DNA from: Rhodococcus sp. IEGM 1379 | GTDB lineage: Bacteria > Actinomycetota > Actinomycetes > Mycobacteriales > Mycobacteriaceae | Assembly (NCBI RefSeq): GCF_030056815.1 | Contig: NZ_JASHKR010000007.1 | Coordinates: 62,001 to 126,000 of the forward strand | Length of the DNA stretch: 64,000 bases | Direction of reading: 5' to 3' | Shown here: in pieces, positions 35,301 through 43,698 of the stretch | Layout: every line of letters begins with the position of its first letter | How positions within the stretch are numbered: position 1 is the first letter of the stretch | The notes under the pieces: generated by a model | Told to the model about the DNA's origin: nothing | Databases searched by the model: none | What the model saw: only the letters and a program-made list of their open reading frames with translations | Position numbers and translations under genes: made by a program

Positions 35301-36899
35301 TCAGTTCAACCAAGTATTACCGAAGAGCATGATGCCGTCCACGCTCGGTGTCACACCATGGACGTTCTGTCCCCACGCAATGAACACCTTGCTGGAGTTG
35401 ACTACTGCCATCGGAGCCGTGTCGTTGACCAATTTCTGGATGTCGTCGAGGACAGCCGTACGTTGCTCGACACCCGCTGCTGCCTGCAACTTGCCCAACA
35501 ACTCGTCCATCTGAGCGTTCTTGTACCCCAGGATGTTTGACGGTGATTCACTGAACAGGTTGCCGTACATCCGCGTGTAGGGCGACTGCTCCAAGACGTT
35601 GAACCCTGTGTACGAGATGTCGAAATCGTGTTTTGCGAACTGTCGCGAGATCAAATCGTTGATGCTGGTGGCATAGGAGATGTCGACGGTGAAACCGACT
35701 GCCTGCAACATCGACTGGAAAGCCAGCGCACTTCGTTGCGTCCCTGGATCATTCATCCCGACGTAGGTGAGCTTGCCGTCGTAACCGTCAGCTTTCGCCT
35801 CGGCCAGATACTTCTTTGCGGCCTCGGGATCGTAGCCGTTGCCCGGTACGGATCCGTGCCACTTGGACCACGGCGCAAACATGTCGGTTCCCGGAGCCCC
35901 GAATCCGCCTTGAACTCGCTCGTTGAACGAATTCGGATCCACTGCAGCAACAATCGCCTGACGGACACGCACGTCCTTCGCCGCGCGGTCCTCGCGCTGG
36001 TTGATGGCCAACGCACCGGCCATGCTCGCCGACGTCACAAATCCTGGATCGCCGGCCTCGAGAGCTTCGTGCATGTAGTCCGGTGATCGCAGATACGCGA
36101 CCTGAAGTCCGTCCGTATGCAGGCCTTCAAGTTTGGCCTGCTCGTTCACGATTGCCGGGAAGCGAAGCTTCTCGAGATACGGTGCGCCGTCCCAATACGT
36201 CGGCCGCGCATCAAGAACGAGTTCGTCCTGAGACGCAAACTTCTCGACAGTGAACGGACCGGCTCCGATCGGAACAAAGGTACCGGTAGCCATCGACGAC
36301 GGCGCAACGATCATGCCGGGACCGGTGGTGAACATGATCGGGAACTCGTCCCACGGCTGCACGAGCGTGAACACGATCGTGCTCGAATCGGGTGCATTCG
36401 TCTCTCGGACAGTCGTTTTCCAGACCTGCGAGTGAGTGCCCTTCTTCTGCAGGTAGTGGTCGATGCTCCAGAGAACAGCTGCACTGTCCACCGGGGTACC
36501 GTCACTGAACGTGGCGCCGTCTCGAAGCTTCAGCGTCCACACGGTGTTGTCGGTGTTCGCGGACAAAGACTGCGCCAACTGCGGAACATATTGTCCAGCT
36601 TCAGTATCGAAGCGCATCAAGAGGTCGTAGATTGCAGCCATTTCACTGCCGCCGGAGGCCCCACCGTCCTGCCTGTCTGCAGGATCGAGGCTACTGATTC
36701 CGTTGTAGGTCGCAAAGGACACCACGCCACCGGACTTCGGATCCCCGCCGTCACCTTGATTGCCGACGACACCGATCGTGACGTCAGACGCATCTGTCGT
36801 CTCTCCGTCACTGTTGCCGGCGCAAGACGTCACGACGAGTGTCGCCGACGCGAGTACGACCATCCAGATTCGAGCACGAACCCCGTACGAGCTTCTCAT
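35301..36899 (-). CDS. ABC transporter solute-binding lipoprotein, family 5 (peptide/opine/nickel type)
   Basis: About 532 residues with an N-terminal lipoprotein signal: basic start, hydrophobic stretch (WMVVLASATLVV) and lipobox VTSC, so exported and anchored to the membrane. The body is a family 5 binding protein (VWTLKLRDGATFSDGTPVDSAAVLWSIDHYL; GAGPFTVEKF). No permease or ATPase genes lie nearby, which is unusual. Start is ATG 36899 (AGG four bases upstream) or GTG 36914. A TetR gene lies upstream on the same strand. Confidence 0.88.
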   Translation of the reverse strand: MRSSYGVRARIWMVVLASATLVVTSCAGNSDGETTDASDVTIGVVGNQGDGGDPKSGGVVSFATYNGISSLDPADRQDGGASGGSEMAAIYDLLMRFDTEAGQYVPQLAQSLSANTDNTVWTLKLRDGATFSDGTPVDSAAVLWSIDHYLQKKGTHSQVWKTTVRETNAPDSSTIVFTLVQPWDEFPIMFTTGPGMIVAPSSMATGTFVPIGAGPFTVEKFASQDELVLDARPTYWDGAPYLEKLRFPAIVNEQAKLEGLHTDGLQVAYLRSPDYMHEALEAGDPGFVTSASMAGALAINQREDRAAKDVRVRQAIVAAVDPNSFNERVQGGFGAPGTDMFAPWSKWHGSVPGNGYDPEAAKKYLAEAKADGYDGKLTYVGMNDPGTQRSALAFQSMLQAVGFTVDISYATSINDLISRQFAKHDFDISYTGFNVLEQSPYTRMYGNLFSESPSNILGYKNAQMDELLGKLQAAAGVEQRTAVLDDIQKLVNDTAPMAVVNSSKVFIAWGQNVHGVTPSVDGIMLFGNTWLN

Positions 36900-36914
36900 T
36901 CGACCTACTTTCAC

Positions 36915-37145
36915 TTCCCGGATTTCGGCTCGTCACTGCCGTCCACCCCAATTGGTCATCAGTCCATTGATAGACGACCAACGCAGTTTTTGTATACGAA
37001 TTCTAAAAGCTGGCCAAATCGTGCAGATCCAGCCCGACGGCCAACACGCCAGGAAACACTGTGCCAAGATCCTGCTAGCAGCCAATATCGGTCGACTCGG
37101 CAACGATCGTCATCAAGGAGCGTTTCGAAAAAATGAAATCAAATT
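36915..37145. promoter_or_regulatory. Promoter region of the solute-binding protein, with AATTCTAAAAG repeats
   Basis: This 230-base AT-rich gap contains AATTCTAAAAG twice in direct orientation (36999-37009 and 37142-37152, the second overlapping the end of the TetR gene). Such elements could be TetR-binding or promoter motifs; nothing else is recognised. Confidence 0.3.
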
Positions 37146-37739
37146 CTAAAAGTTTTGGCAGTCGCGAAGAACCAGCGAGATGACGTCTTCGACATTGCGC
37201 TGCGCCTCGGCGAATCCGATTCGCCCACTGCTCCACAGCGCCAGCGCAGTCAACATCGTGCCGCCCACCGCCAGAGACGTAACCCGCGCAACTTCAGCTG
37301 GAATACCATCCATCAGTTCGAACAGCACGGTTCGATGTGCTGCCGCACGTTGATCCAACGTCTCGATCACAAAATCGTCTGCTGACGAATGAAGCTCGAT
37401 CTCCAGCCGCGCAAAGTTCGGCCGACGTTGAAATGCCTTCATTTCACGGCGATGCAAGAGAAGTACACGCTCGCGGACGCCGACCTGGCGCATCCGGGGG
37501 TCCTCCTGCACCACAAGACGTTCCACGTGAAGACCACTCCACTCGACCATTGCCGCCGCGAGCAGTTGTTGCTTCTTCGGAAAGTAGCGGTACAGAGTTC
37601 CGAGAGCCACGCCTGACCGCTCGGATACGTCCTTCATCTGAATACGATCCGAAGGAATTTGCGTCAGCATCTCGATTACGTTGCACGTCAAGCGATGACG
37701 CCGCTCTAGTTGACCGGCGTTCATGAGTTCCACACCCAT
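37146..37739 (-). CDS. TetR-family transcriptional regulator
   Basis: About 197 residues. The HTH is RIQMKDVSERSGVALGTLYRYFPKKQQLLAAAMVEW, close to the KstR-like type (GVALGTLYRYFPSK). The rest is helical ligand domain. Start is uncertain: ATG 37739 (MGVELMNAG) is preferred, ATG 37724 is also possible, and the frame extends to 37865 without a ribosome site. It precedes the solute-binding protein gene on the same strand and may regulate it. Confidence 0.83.
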   Translation of the reverse strand: MGVELMNAGQLERRHRLTCNVIEMLTQIPSDRIQMKDVSERSGVALGTLYRYFPKKQQLLAAAMVEWSGLHVERLVVQEDPRMRQVGVRERVLLLHRREMKAFQRRPNFARLEIELHSSADDFVIETLDQRAAAHRTVLFELMDGIPAEVARVTSLAVGGTMLTALALWSSGRIGFAEAQRNVEDVISLVLRDCQNF

Positions 37740-37868
37740 CGGAAGTTCATCGCTATGTGAAATCACGGAGTCACGATAATTCACAAAATTGCTGATCGGT
37801 GGCGAACCAGCGATATTCGTCGCAGCGATCCGGAGATCCGACGCTCTGTCGATTCGTGAGGCCAAATC

Positions 37869-38660
37869 CTATTTCGGGTCGACACCGGCGCGACGACGCG
37901 TCGCCTCGGCCACCGATGCCCAGTCGAGCGCACCGTGACCATGAGCCAAAGCGTCGACAAATATATTCTCCAACTGGGAACCGAACGCCATTGGTACCTG
38001 CTGATCTCGCGCCTCCGCGAGCGCGAGTCTTACGTCCTTGAGACCCAACTCCACACTGAATCCGACCGGCTCGTAGTCACGTTTGGCAATCATCGATCCG
38101 TATCCGCCGTAGACCGCGCCGGGAAACAGGCTGTCGTTCATGATCTCCATTAACATCTCCGGTGAACCCCCGAGCTTCTCGGCCAACGTAGTTGCTTCGG
38201 ATATCGCTTGAATCGCGTTGGCAATCAGATAGTTTCCGAGAATCTTGAATACGTTGGCCTGCGCTGGTTCATCACCCACATTCCACATCCGGCGTCCGAT
38301 AACTGCGGGCAGCGAGTCGACCTTGGCGATCGCACCTACATCTCCCGCCACCAGCACCGTGAGGGCAGCAGCGTCCGCTGCGTCGGCCCGCCCGAAAACC
38401 GGCGCGGACAGATACTGCACCCCGTGTACCGCAAGAGTTGCTGCCGCCGTGCGAGCTAGAGCCGGGCTCACAGTAGCGAGATTGACGTAGACAGCGCCTG
38501 CCGGCAGCGTGCCCAACGCCTGCTCGTTCAAGACGTTGTCTTCGAAGGCATGATCGTTGGCCAGCATGCTCATCACGATGTCATTCGCCAATGCTTCCGA
38601 TGCGTCGAATACCTCTGTGCCACCGCATTCGACGATGCTCGTAGCCCGGCCGCAATCGGC
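37869..38660 (-). pseudogene. Truncated beta-hydroxyacid dehydrogenase (3-hydroxyisobutyrate dehydrogenase family)
   Basis: The frame encodes the family from residue about 45 onward: the end of the Rossmann domain (DIVMSMLANDHAF), the LPAGAVYVNLATVSP loop, the substrate region, and the catalytic Lys in FKILGNYLIANAIQ. The normal N-terminal GxGxxG segment is missing: upstream the same frame meets TGA at 38661-38663, and no glycine motif is found in any frame nearby. A short piece in another frame (MSRLRPGYEH) could be a remnant. No ATG suits the start; the first usable codon is TTG 38591. Best read as a decayed gene. Confidence 0.65.
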
Positions 38661-38761
38661 TCATGCTGCATTCGTTCACACCTCTTCCACCGTAGCGACT
38701 GAGCTGCCACACACAAGGGGGGCCACTTCGAGGTACCGGGCGTTCGCAAACCCACAAACTA

Positions 38762-38787
38762 GTACACAAGTTAATTAACTGATGTAC
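38762..38787. promoter_or_regulatory. Palindromic operator upstream of the MarR gene
   Basis: The core AGTTAATTAACT (38769-38780) is a perfect 12-bp palindrome within a 26-bp imperfect dyad that begins GTACA and ends TGTAC. It lies 34 bases before the MarR start, as expected for an autoregulated MarR protein. Confidence 0.55.
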
Positions 38788-38821
38788 AAAGATCGCCTTC
38801 CGGTCGAGATAGAGTGACGGG

Positions 38822-39358
38822 ATGAAAGCCCAGGAGAGCACCGGCGAACTCAACTTTTGGTCGTTCATCGAGTTGGCGAACAAACGACTCGCTGACGAAC
38901 ACGGCTTTCGCCATCACATGGCCACCGAGGTCTTGTTGACGCTCAATCGCGCATCCAACGTGGTCACCTACGATCTCGAGTCGTCGATCCATCGGCCGCG
39001 GGGATGGTCGTGGTCGTCGTTCCGCCTACTGTTCGTGACTTGGCTGGCCGGGCCGATCGAACCGAAAGCCGCTGCTGAGCTCACCGGAATGAGCCGGGCC
39101 GCGGTCTCCAATCTGTCCAAGTCACTGGTCACCGACGGCATGATCGACCGACGCCCCACCGAGAACGACGGCCGATCCGTCCAGCTCTACCTGACCGACA
39201 AGGGCCGAGAAGCCATGGTCGAGGCGTTTCGCGAGCAGAACGAACGTGAACACGCCTGGGTCAGCGTGCTCAGCGAGGCTGAGCAGCGCATCCTTGTCAT
39301 GCTCCTGGACAAACTGATCACCAATCGCAGCCAGTTCGACGTCCGCGGACGCAACTGA
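38822..39358 (+). CDS. hmgR: MarR-family regulator of the homogentisate operon
   Basis: A 178-residue MarR-type winged-helix protein: KAAAELTGMSRAAVSNLSKSLVTDGMIDRRPTENDGRSVQLYLTDKGREAM is the HTH and wing. It lies 109 bases before hmgA in the same direction, with candidate sites before both genes. The symbol is assigned by position; other bacteria use IclR proteins for this role, so no orthology is claimed. Confidence 0.8.
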   Translation: MKAQESTGELNFWSFIELANKRLADEHGFRHHMATEVLLTLNRASNVVTYDLESSIHRPRGWSWSSFRLLFVTWLAGPIEPKAAAELTGMSRAAVSNLSKSLVTDGMIDRRPTENDGRSVQLYLTDKGREAMVEAFREQNEREHAWVSVLSEAEQRILVMLLDKLITNRSQFDVRGRN

Positions 39359-39392
39359 CATAGATCCGATCGCCTTCAACGGTTGCGCCTGT

Positions 39393-39433
39393 CACATCAT
39401 TTTAGTTAATGTATTTACTATCTAGTTGATGTG
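39393..39433. promoter_or_regulatory. Operator-like repeats upstream of hmgA
   Basis: CACATCA (39393-39399) and TGATGTG (39427-39433) form a perfect spaced inverted repeat; inside and overlapping it, TAGTTAATGT (39403-39412) and TAGTTGATGT (39423-39432) are direct repeats 20 bp apart. The AGTTAAT half-site matches the palindrome before the MarR gene, supporting a shared regulator. Confidence 0.5.
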
Positions 39434-39467
39434 AGTCAGACGGAAACACCACAGAAGGAGCCCAGTC

Positions 39468-40667
39468 ATGGCGTTCTACCGACAACTCGGCAACATCCCA
39501 CCGAAGCGTCACACCCAACACCGTGACGAGATGGGCAACCTCTACTTCGAGGAACTGATGGGCGAAGAGGGATTCTCCTCCGACTCGTCGCTGCTCTACC
39601 ACCGCGAGATTCCGTCGTCGATCGTCGATGCCACAGTCTGGGAACTGCGCGACCAGAGCACCACTCCCAACCACCCGCTCAAGCCGCGACACCTGAAACT
39701 GCACACCCTGTTTCCCGAAAGCGCCTGGGAACACACCGATGTCGTGACCGGCCGTCGACTGATCCTTGGTAACGCCGATGTTCGACTGTCCTACGTCGTC
39801 GCAGCCGCCGCATCTCCCCTGTACCGCAATGCAATCGGCGACGAGATGGTCTACATCGAATCAGGTGAGGCGACCGTCGAAACCGTCTTCGGCGCACTCG
39901 AAGCACGCGAAGGCGACTACGTCCTCATTCCGATGTCCACCACCCATCGTTGGATCCCCAAGGGCGACAAGCCGCTGCGGGCATACGCGATCGAAGCCAA
40001 CAGTCACATCGTTCCGCCCAAGCGGTACCTCTCACGGTTCGGCCAACTGCTCGAGAATGCGCCGTTCTGCGAACGAGACCTTCACGGACCCACTGCGCCG
40101 ATGATTGCCGAAGGCACAGACGTCGAGGTCCTGGTGAAGCACCGCACCTCACAGGGCATAGTCGGGACTCGAATGGTCTATCCCACCCATCCTTTCGACG
40201 TCGTCGGCTGGGACGGATGTCTGTACCCGTACACGTTCAACATCTCTGACTACGAGCCCATCACGGGTCGGGTTCACCAACCGCCGCCGGCACATCAGGC
40301 GTTCGAGGGCAACAACTTCGTGATCTGCAACTTCGTCCCCCGCAAGGTCGACTACCACCCACTGTCGATCCCGGTTCCGTACTACCACTCGAATGTCGAT
40401 TCCGACGAGATCATGTTCTACTGCGGTGGAGACTACGAGGCGCGCAAGGGATCCGGGATCGGCCAGGGTTCCATCTCGGTTCACCCCGGTGGCCACGCGC
40501 ACGGCCCGCAGCCGGGTGCATACGAACGCAGCATCGGCGCCGAGTTCTTCGACGAGCTGGCCGTGATGGTCGATACGTTCAGACCGCTCGAGCTCGGCGA
40601 AGGCGCACTCGCGTGCGAGGACGACTCGTACGCGTGGAGTTGGGCTGGAAGGGGGCCGCAGAAATGA
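39468..40667 (+). CDS. hmgA: Homogentisate 1,2-dioxygenase
   Basis: A 399-residue cupin-type Fe(II) dioxygenase opening the homogentisate ring to maleylacetoacetate in tyrosine/phenylalanine breakdown. Recognisable segments include MAFYRQLGNIPPKRHTQ, GDEMVYIESGEATVET, PVPYYHSNVDSDEIMFYCGGDY (metal-ligand region) and SVHPGGHAHGPQPGAYE (final His ligand region). It starts an operon with the next two genes through four-base overlaps. AGAAGGAG precedes the ATG. Confidence 0.94.
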   Translation: MAFYRQLGNIPPKRHTQHRDEMGNLYFEELMGEEGFSSDSSLLYHREIPSSIVDATVWELRDQSTTPNHPLKPRHLKLHTLFPESAWEHTDVVTGRRLILGNADVRLSYVVAAAASPLYRNAIGDEMVYIESGEATVETVFGALEAREGDYVLIPMSTTHRWIPKGDKPLRAYAIEANSHIVPPKRYLSRFGQLLENAPFCERDLHGPTAPMIAEGTDVEVLVKHRTSQGIVGTRMVYPTHPFDVVGWDGCLYPYTFNISDYEPITGRVHQPPPAHQAFEGNNFVICNFVPRKVDYHPLSIPVPYYHSNVDSDEIMFYCGGDYEARKGSGIGQGSISVHPGGHAHGPQPGAYERSIGAEFFDELAVMVDTFRPLELGEGALACEDDSYAWSWAGRGPQK

Positions 40668-41533
40668 CGGTGATTTCCCCACTCCTACAAGGCCTCTGCG
40701 ACGATGCCGCCCTGTTCCCGCCAGGTAATGCGCCTCTGGCCGACGCGGTTCCGGCTCACGCGGCCTACCGCCGAGCCGACTACGCCGAGCTTGTCGGTCC
40801 GTTCATCTTTCCGGCACCGCGATTGGGCGAACTGGCTGATCACCTGTCCGGAGACAGTTCCTTATCTTTGAGTCTCACGGTTCCGACGGGTCCGGCCGAC
40901 ACAGCGGCCGCGCTGGCGAGCGCAGTCGAACTCCCCGGTGTTCGTGTTGTCGCCGTCGAGGTGGGAACACCTCCCGGTGTCGACGCCGCCGAGGCCTTCG
41001 CGGAACTCGCACGCATTCGTTCCACATATCCCGACATCGAGATTTTTGTGGAAGTTCCACGTGACGATCGGCGCGGTGACTATCTTGCCGCGCTGACGGC
41101 GGCCGGATACTCCGCAAAGTTTCGGACCGGAGGCATCGTCGCCGAGGCGTATCCGGATGAGGACGAGCTTGCCGACGCCATTATTTTTGTTGTCCGCGCG
41201 GGCATTCCGTTCAAGGCAACTGCCGGACTACACCATGCCGTACGCAATACGGATCCCGAAACAGGATTCGAGCAACACGGCTTCCTCAACATCCTGACAG
41301 CTGTCACCGTCGCAGCCGCCGGCGGTGAGCGGTCGGATGTCGTTGCAGCACTTGCCGAGCGGAACGAATCAAAGATCGCCAGCGCGTTGAGCGATGTGAC
41401 CAACGACGCCGCCGTGGACGTCCGTCGACGCTTCCTCTCGTTCGGCACCTGCAGCATCACGGACCCCCTGACCGAACTCGAAAGCCTCGGACTGATCTCC
41501 GTCGGCCCGAAGACAGAAGGAACACTCGTATGA
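40664..41533 (+). CDS. Unknown protein between hmgA and fahA
   Basis: A 289-residue soluble protein overlapping hmgA and fahA by four bases on each side. I do not recognise a named family. Visible features: a strong acid-rich N-terminus (CDDAALFPPGNAPLADAVPAH), an alternating strand/helix pattern (VRVVAVEV, IEIFVEVPRDD, AKFRTGG, IPFKATAGLHHAVR) suggestive of a TIM-like barrel, and conserved-looking KFRTGG, KATAGLHH and SFGTCSI segments. Since no maleylacetoacetate isomerase gene is present, it is a candidate for that missing step; this is inference from position only. Confidence 0.85.
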   Translation: MTVISPLLQGLCDDAALFPPGNAPLADAVPAHAAYRRADYAELVGPFIFPAPRLGELADHLSGDSSLSLSLTVPTGPADTAAALASAVELPGVRVVAVEVGTPPGVDAAEAFAELARIRSTYPDIEIFVEVPRDDRRGDYLAALTAAGYSAKFRTGGIVAEAYPDEDELADAIIFVVRAGIPFKATAGLHHAVRNTDPETGFEQHGFLNILTAVTVAAAGGERSDVVAALAERNESKIASALSDVTNDAAVDVRRRFLSFGTCSITDPLTELESLGLISVGPKTEGTLV

Positions 41534-42723
41534 CCACCACAACTATCGACATTCCCGCCGACTCCTTGTTCGGTATCAACAACCTTCCTTACGGAGTGTT
41601 CTCGCCTGCCGGCGGAGCGCCGCGCGTCGGCGTGCGGGTAGGCGAGGTGGTCATCGATCTGGCTGTAGCGCTGGGTGATTCCGTCTTCGCGGAGCCGACC
41701 TTGAACGCCTTCATGGCTCAGGGCCGGGAACGTTGGGTGTCCGTACGCCAGCAGATCACGGAACTCGTATCCGGTGAAATCCCCACGGAAGCAGTATTTT
41801 CCGTCGATACCGTGACGCTGCATCTCCCCATCTCCGTTGCCGACTACGTCGATTTCTACGCGTCGGAGAACCACGCCACCAATCTCGGACGGTTGTTCCG
41901 CCCGGACGCCGCTCCCCTGATGCCCAACTGGAAGCACCTCCCCGTCGGATACCACGGTCGTTCGAGCACCATCGTCGTCTCCGGCACCGACATCATCCGT
42001 CCGTGCGGTCAGCGCAAGGCGCCCGATCAGGAAAACCCTGACTTCGGACCGTCCCGTCGACTGGACATCGAAGCCGAGATGGGTTTCATCGTCGGAACTC
42101 CGTCGAAAATGGGGGATCGCATCACTCCGGACGAGTTCTCCGAGCACGTCTTCGGCGCAGTTGTCGTCAACGACTGGTCTGCCCGCGACATTCAGGCGTG
42201 GGAATACGTCCCACTCGGCCCCAACCTCGGCAAAAGTTTCGCGACGTCAATCTCCCCGTGGGTCGTGCCGCTTCTCGCCCTCGAGGCGGCACGGATCGAT
42301 ACCCCCATCCAGGATCCGGAACCTCTGCCCTACCTGCGCGGTAACGAGAAGTGGGGCCTGGACATCAATTTGGCCGTCGAGTGGAATGGCCACGTAGTCT
42401 CACGGCCGCCATATGCACAGATGTACTGGTCGCCGGCACAGATGCTTGCCCACACCACCGTCAACGGAGCCACCGCCAGCACCGGTGATCTCTTCGCTTC
42501 CGGAACGATCTCCGGTCCCGAGAAGAATCAGCGCGGCGCCTTCATCGAATTAACCTGGGGTGGAAAGGAACCCGTCGCAGTGGGCAGCGAGACGCGCACC
42601 TTCCTCGAGGACGGCGACACCATTTCCATCTCGGCGACCGCACCGGGCATCGGTGGATCGCGTATCGGGTTCGGCGAGGTTACGGCCGGCATCCTGCCCG
42701 CGAGGTTCTCAGCGACTCACTGA
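41530..42723 (+). CDS. fahA: Fumarylacetoacetase
   Basis: A 397-residue hydrolase splitting fumarylacetoacetate into fumarate and acetoacetate. Metal and catalytic segments are visible: DFYASENHATNLGRLFRP, HLPVGYHGRSS, RRLDIEAEMGFIVG (two Glu ligands) and VVNDWSARDIQAWEY with KSFATSISPWVV (Asp and Lys). N-terminal SH3-like domain precedes the FAH barrel. It completes the homogentisate operon and is followed by a strong hairpin. Confidence 0.95.
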   Translation: MTTTTIDIPADSLFGINNLPYGVFSPAGGAPRVGVRVGEVVIDLAVALGDSVFAEPTLNAFMAQGRERWVSVRQQITELVSGEIPTEAVFSVDTVTLHLPISVADYVDFYASENHATNLGRLFRPDAAPLMPNWKHLPVGYHGRSSTIVVSGTDIIRPCGQRKAPDQENPDFGPSRRLDIEAEMGFIVGTPSKMGDRITPDEFSEHVFGAVVVNDWSARDIQAWEYVPLGPNLGKSFATSISPWVVPLLALEAARIDTPIQDPEPLPYLRGNEKWGLDINLAVEWNGHVVSRPPYAQMYWSPAQMLAHTTVNGATASTGDLFASGTISGPEKNQRGAFIELTWGGKEPVAVGSETRTFLEDGDTISISATAPGIGGSRIGFGEVTAGILPARFSATH

Positions 42724-42741
42724 GACGCCCGAAAGGCCTAC

Positions 42742-42792
42742 GCACGACAATGCGGACCAACGCGATGAGGGCGTTGGTCCGTATTGTCGTGC
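42742..42792. terminator. Bidirectional terminator hairpin after fahA
   Basis: A 22-bp stem (42742-42763 with 42771-42792) with a single G-T mismatch and a 7-nt loop separates the convergent fahA and IclR genes. Confidence 0.82.
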
Positions 42793-42832
42793 CCAGAGCC
42801 GAAGAACTGAAAATTATTGACACACAACGATA

Positions 42833-43555
42833 TCAGCGCAACATGCTGCCGAGGTTGCGCGCCGCCGCGACGACCTCTGCACCCAAAGCCTCGCGGTCAT
42901 CCGTGTCGAATACCGAGATTCCGAGGCTGGCGAGAGCGTCACCGCGCCGGCCGGGAATAACGGCCGAAATGCCAAGCACAGAAGGAATGACCTCCCCGTC
43001 GGTCATCGCGTAGCCGCGAGCACGCGCCGCAGTGATCTCTTGACGCTCCCCGTCGACGGGTGGCAGCGAGGCAAGGATCGACAGGCCTGCCGACCCCCGA
43101 TTGATCGGGTCGACCTGACCTGGGTGGAACGCCACATGAACCTTGGCGCGGCGCGGTTCGACAACCATCAGTGCGCGCACCACCCCCTCGCTCTCACGGA
43201 CCACGAGGTGAGCAGTGGCCTCGGTGGCGTCGGCGAGCGCTTCAAGGACGGGGCGAGCCAGGGTCCGCAGATCCTGCTCGACAGGTTCCGCCAGAGTGAC
43301 CAGCCCGGCGCCCAGCGTGACGCGCTTGAAGGAGTCCTTGCGGCACAGGTGATGAGCCTCGAGCGTGCGAATCAGCCTGTGCGCCACGGTGCGGTGAACA
43401 CCGATGCCGTCCGCGATGTCGGTGACCGAGAGACCATGCGGATACGACGTCAAGAGCTCCAGAACCGCAAGTCCGTGATGCAGCGTTTTCGACATGCTCG
43501 AGTCCACCTGAACTGCGCTTTTGCGCGGTCGATGCTCCTCGTTGAGTTCCGACAT
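42833..43555 (-). CDS. IclR-family regulator of the SDR/flavoprotein operon
   Basis: About 240 residues: winged HTH (HGLSVTDIADGIGVHRTVAHRLIRTLEAH) and an IclR effector domain (GRRGDALASLGISVFDTDDRE). ATG 43555 is chosen because AAGGGGA lies 6 bases upstream; the frame runs open to 43723 without a start signal. It is divergent from the operon starting at 43699 with a repeat-rich gap between, and probably controls it. Confidence 0.88.
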   Translation of the reverse strand: MSELNEEHRPRKSAVQVDSSMSKTLHHGLAVLELLTSYPHGLSVTDIADGIGVHRTVAHRLIRTLEAHHLCRKDSFKRVTLGAGLVTLAEPVEQDLRTLARPVLEALADATEATAHLVVRESEGVVRALMVVEPRRAKVHVAFHPGQVDPINRGSAGLSILASLPPVDGERQEITAARARGYAMTDGEVIPSVLGISAVIPGRRGDALASLGISVFDTDDREALGAEVVAAARNLGSMLR

Positions 43556-43604
43556 GGAATCCCCTTCTTGACGTATGTGAGGTGTGCCACCTACGCTTTG
43601 TTTA

Positions 43605-43636
43605 TATCGCACACCACGTGCGATTATCGCACACCA
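43605..43636. promoter_or_regulatory. Repeat-rich operator between the IclR gene and the SnoaL/SDR operon
   Basis: TATCGCACACCA occurs at 43605-43616 and 43625-43636, exactly 20 bp apart. The first copy also forms a perfect dyad ATCGCAC-N5-GTGCGAT (43606-43624). Three half-sites on consecutive helical turns fit an IclR-type dimer-of-dimers site. Confidence 0.6.
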
Positions 43637-43698
43637 ACGAACGAGTTGCACATGTTTCGGCAAATGCAGCGAATCGTGTCCGGAAAGAAGTTTGTCTG

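Noticed and set aside
37740-37865. N-terminal extension of the TetR gene
   Set aside because: The added 42 residues precede the normal TetR start, lack a ribosome site and overlap the region next to the decayed dehydrogenase gene.
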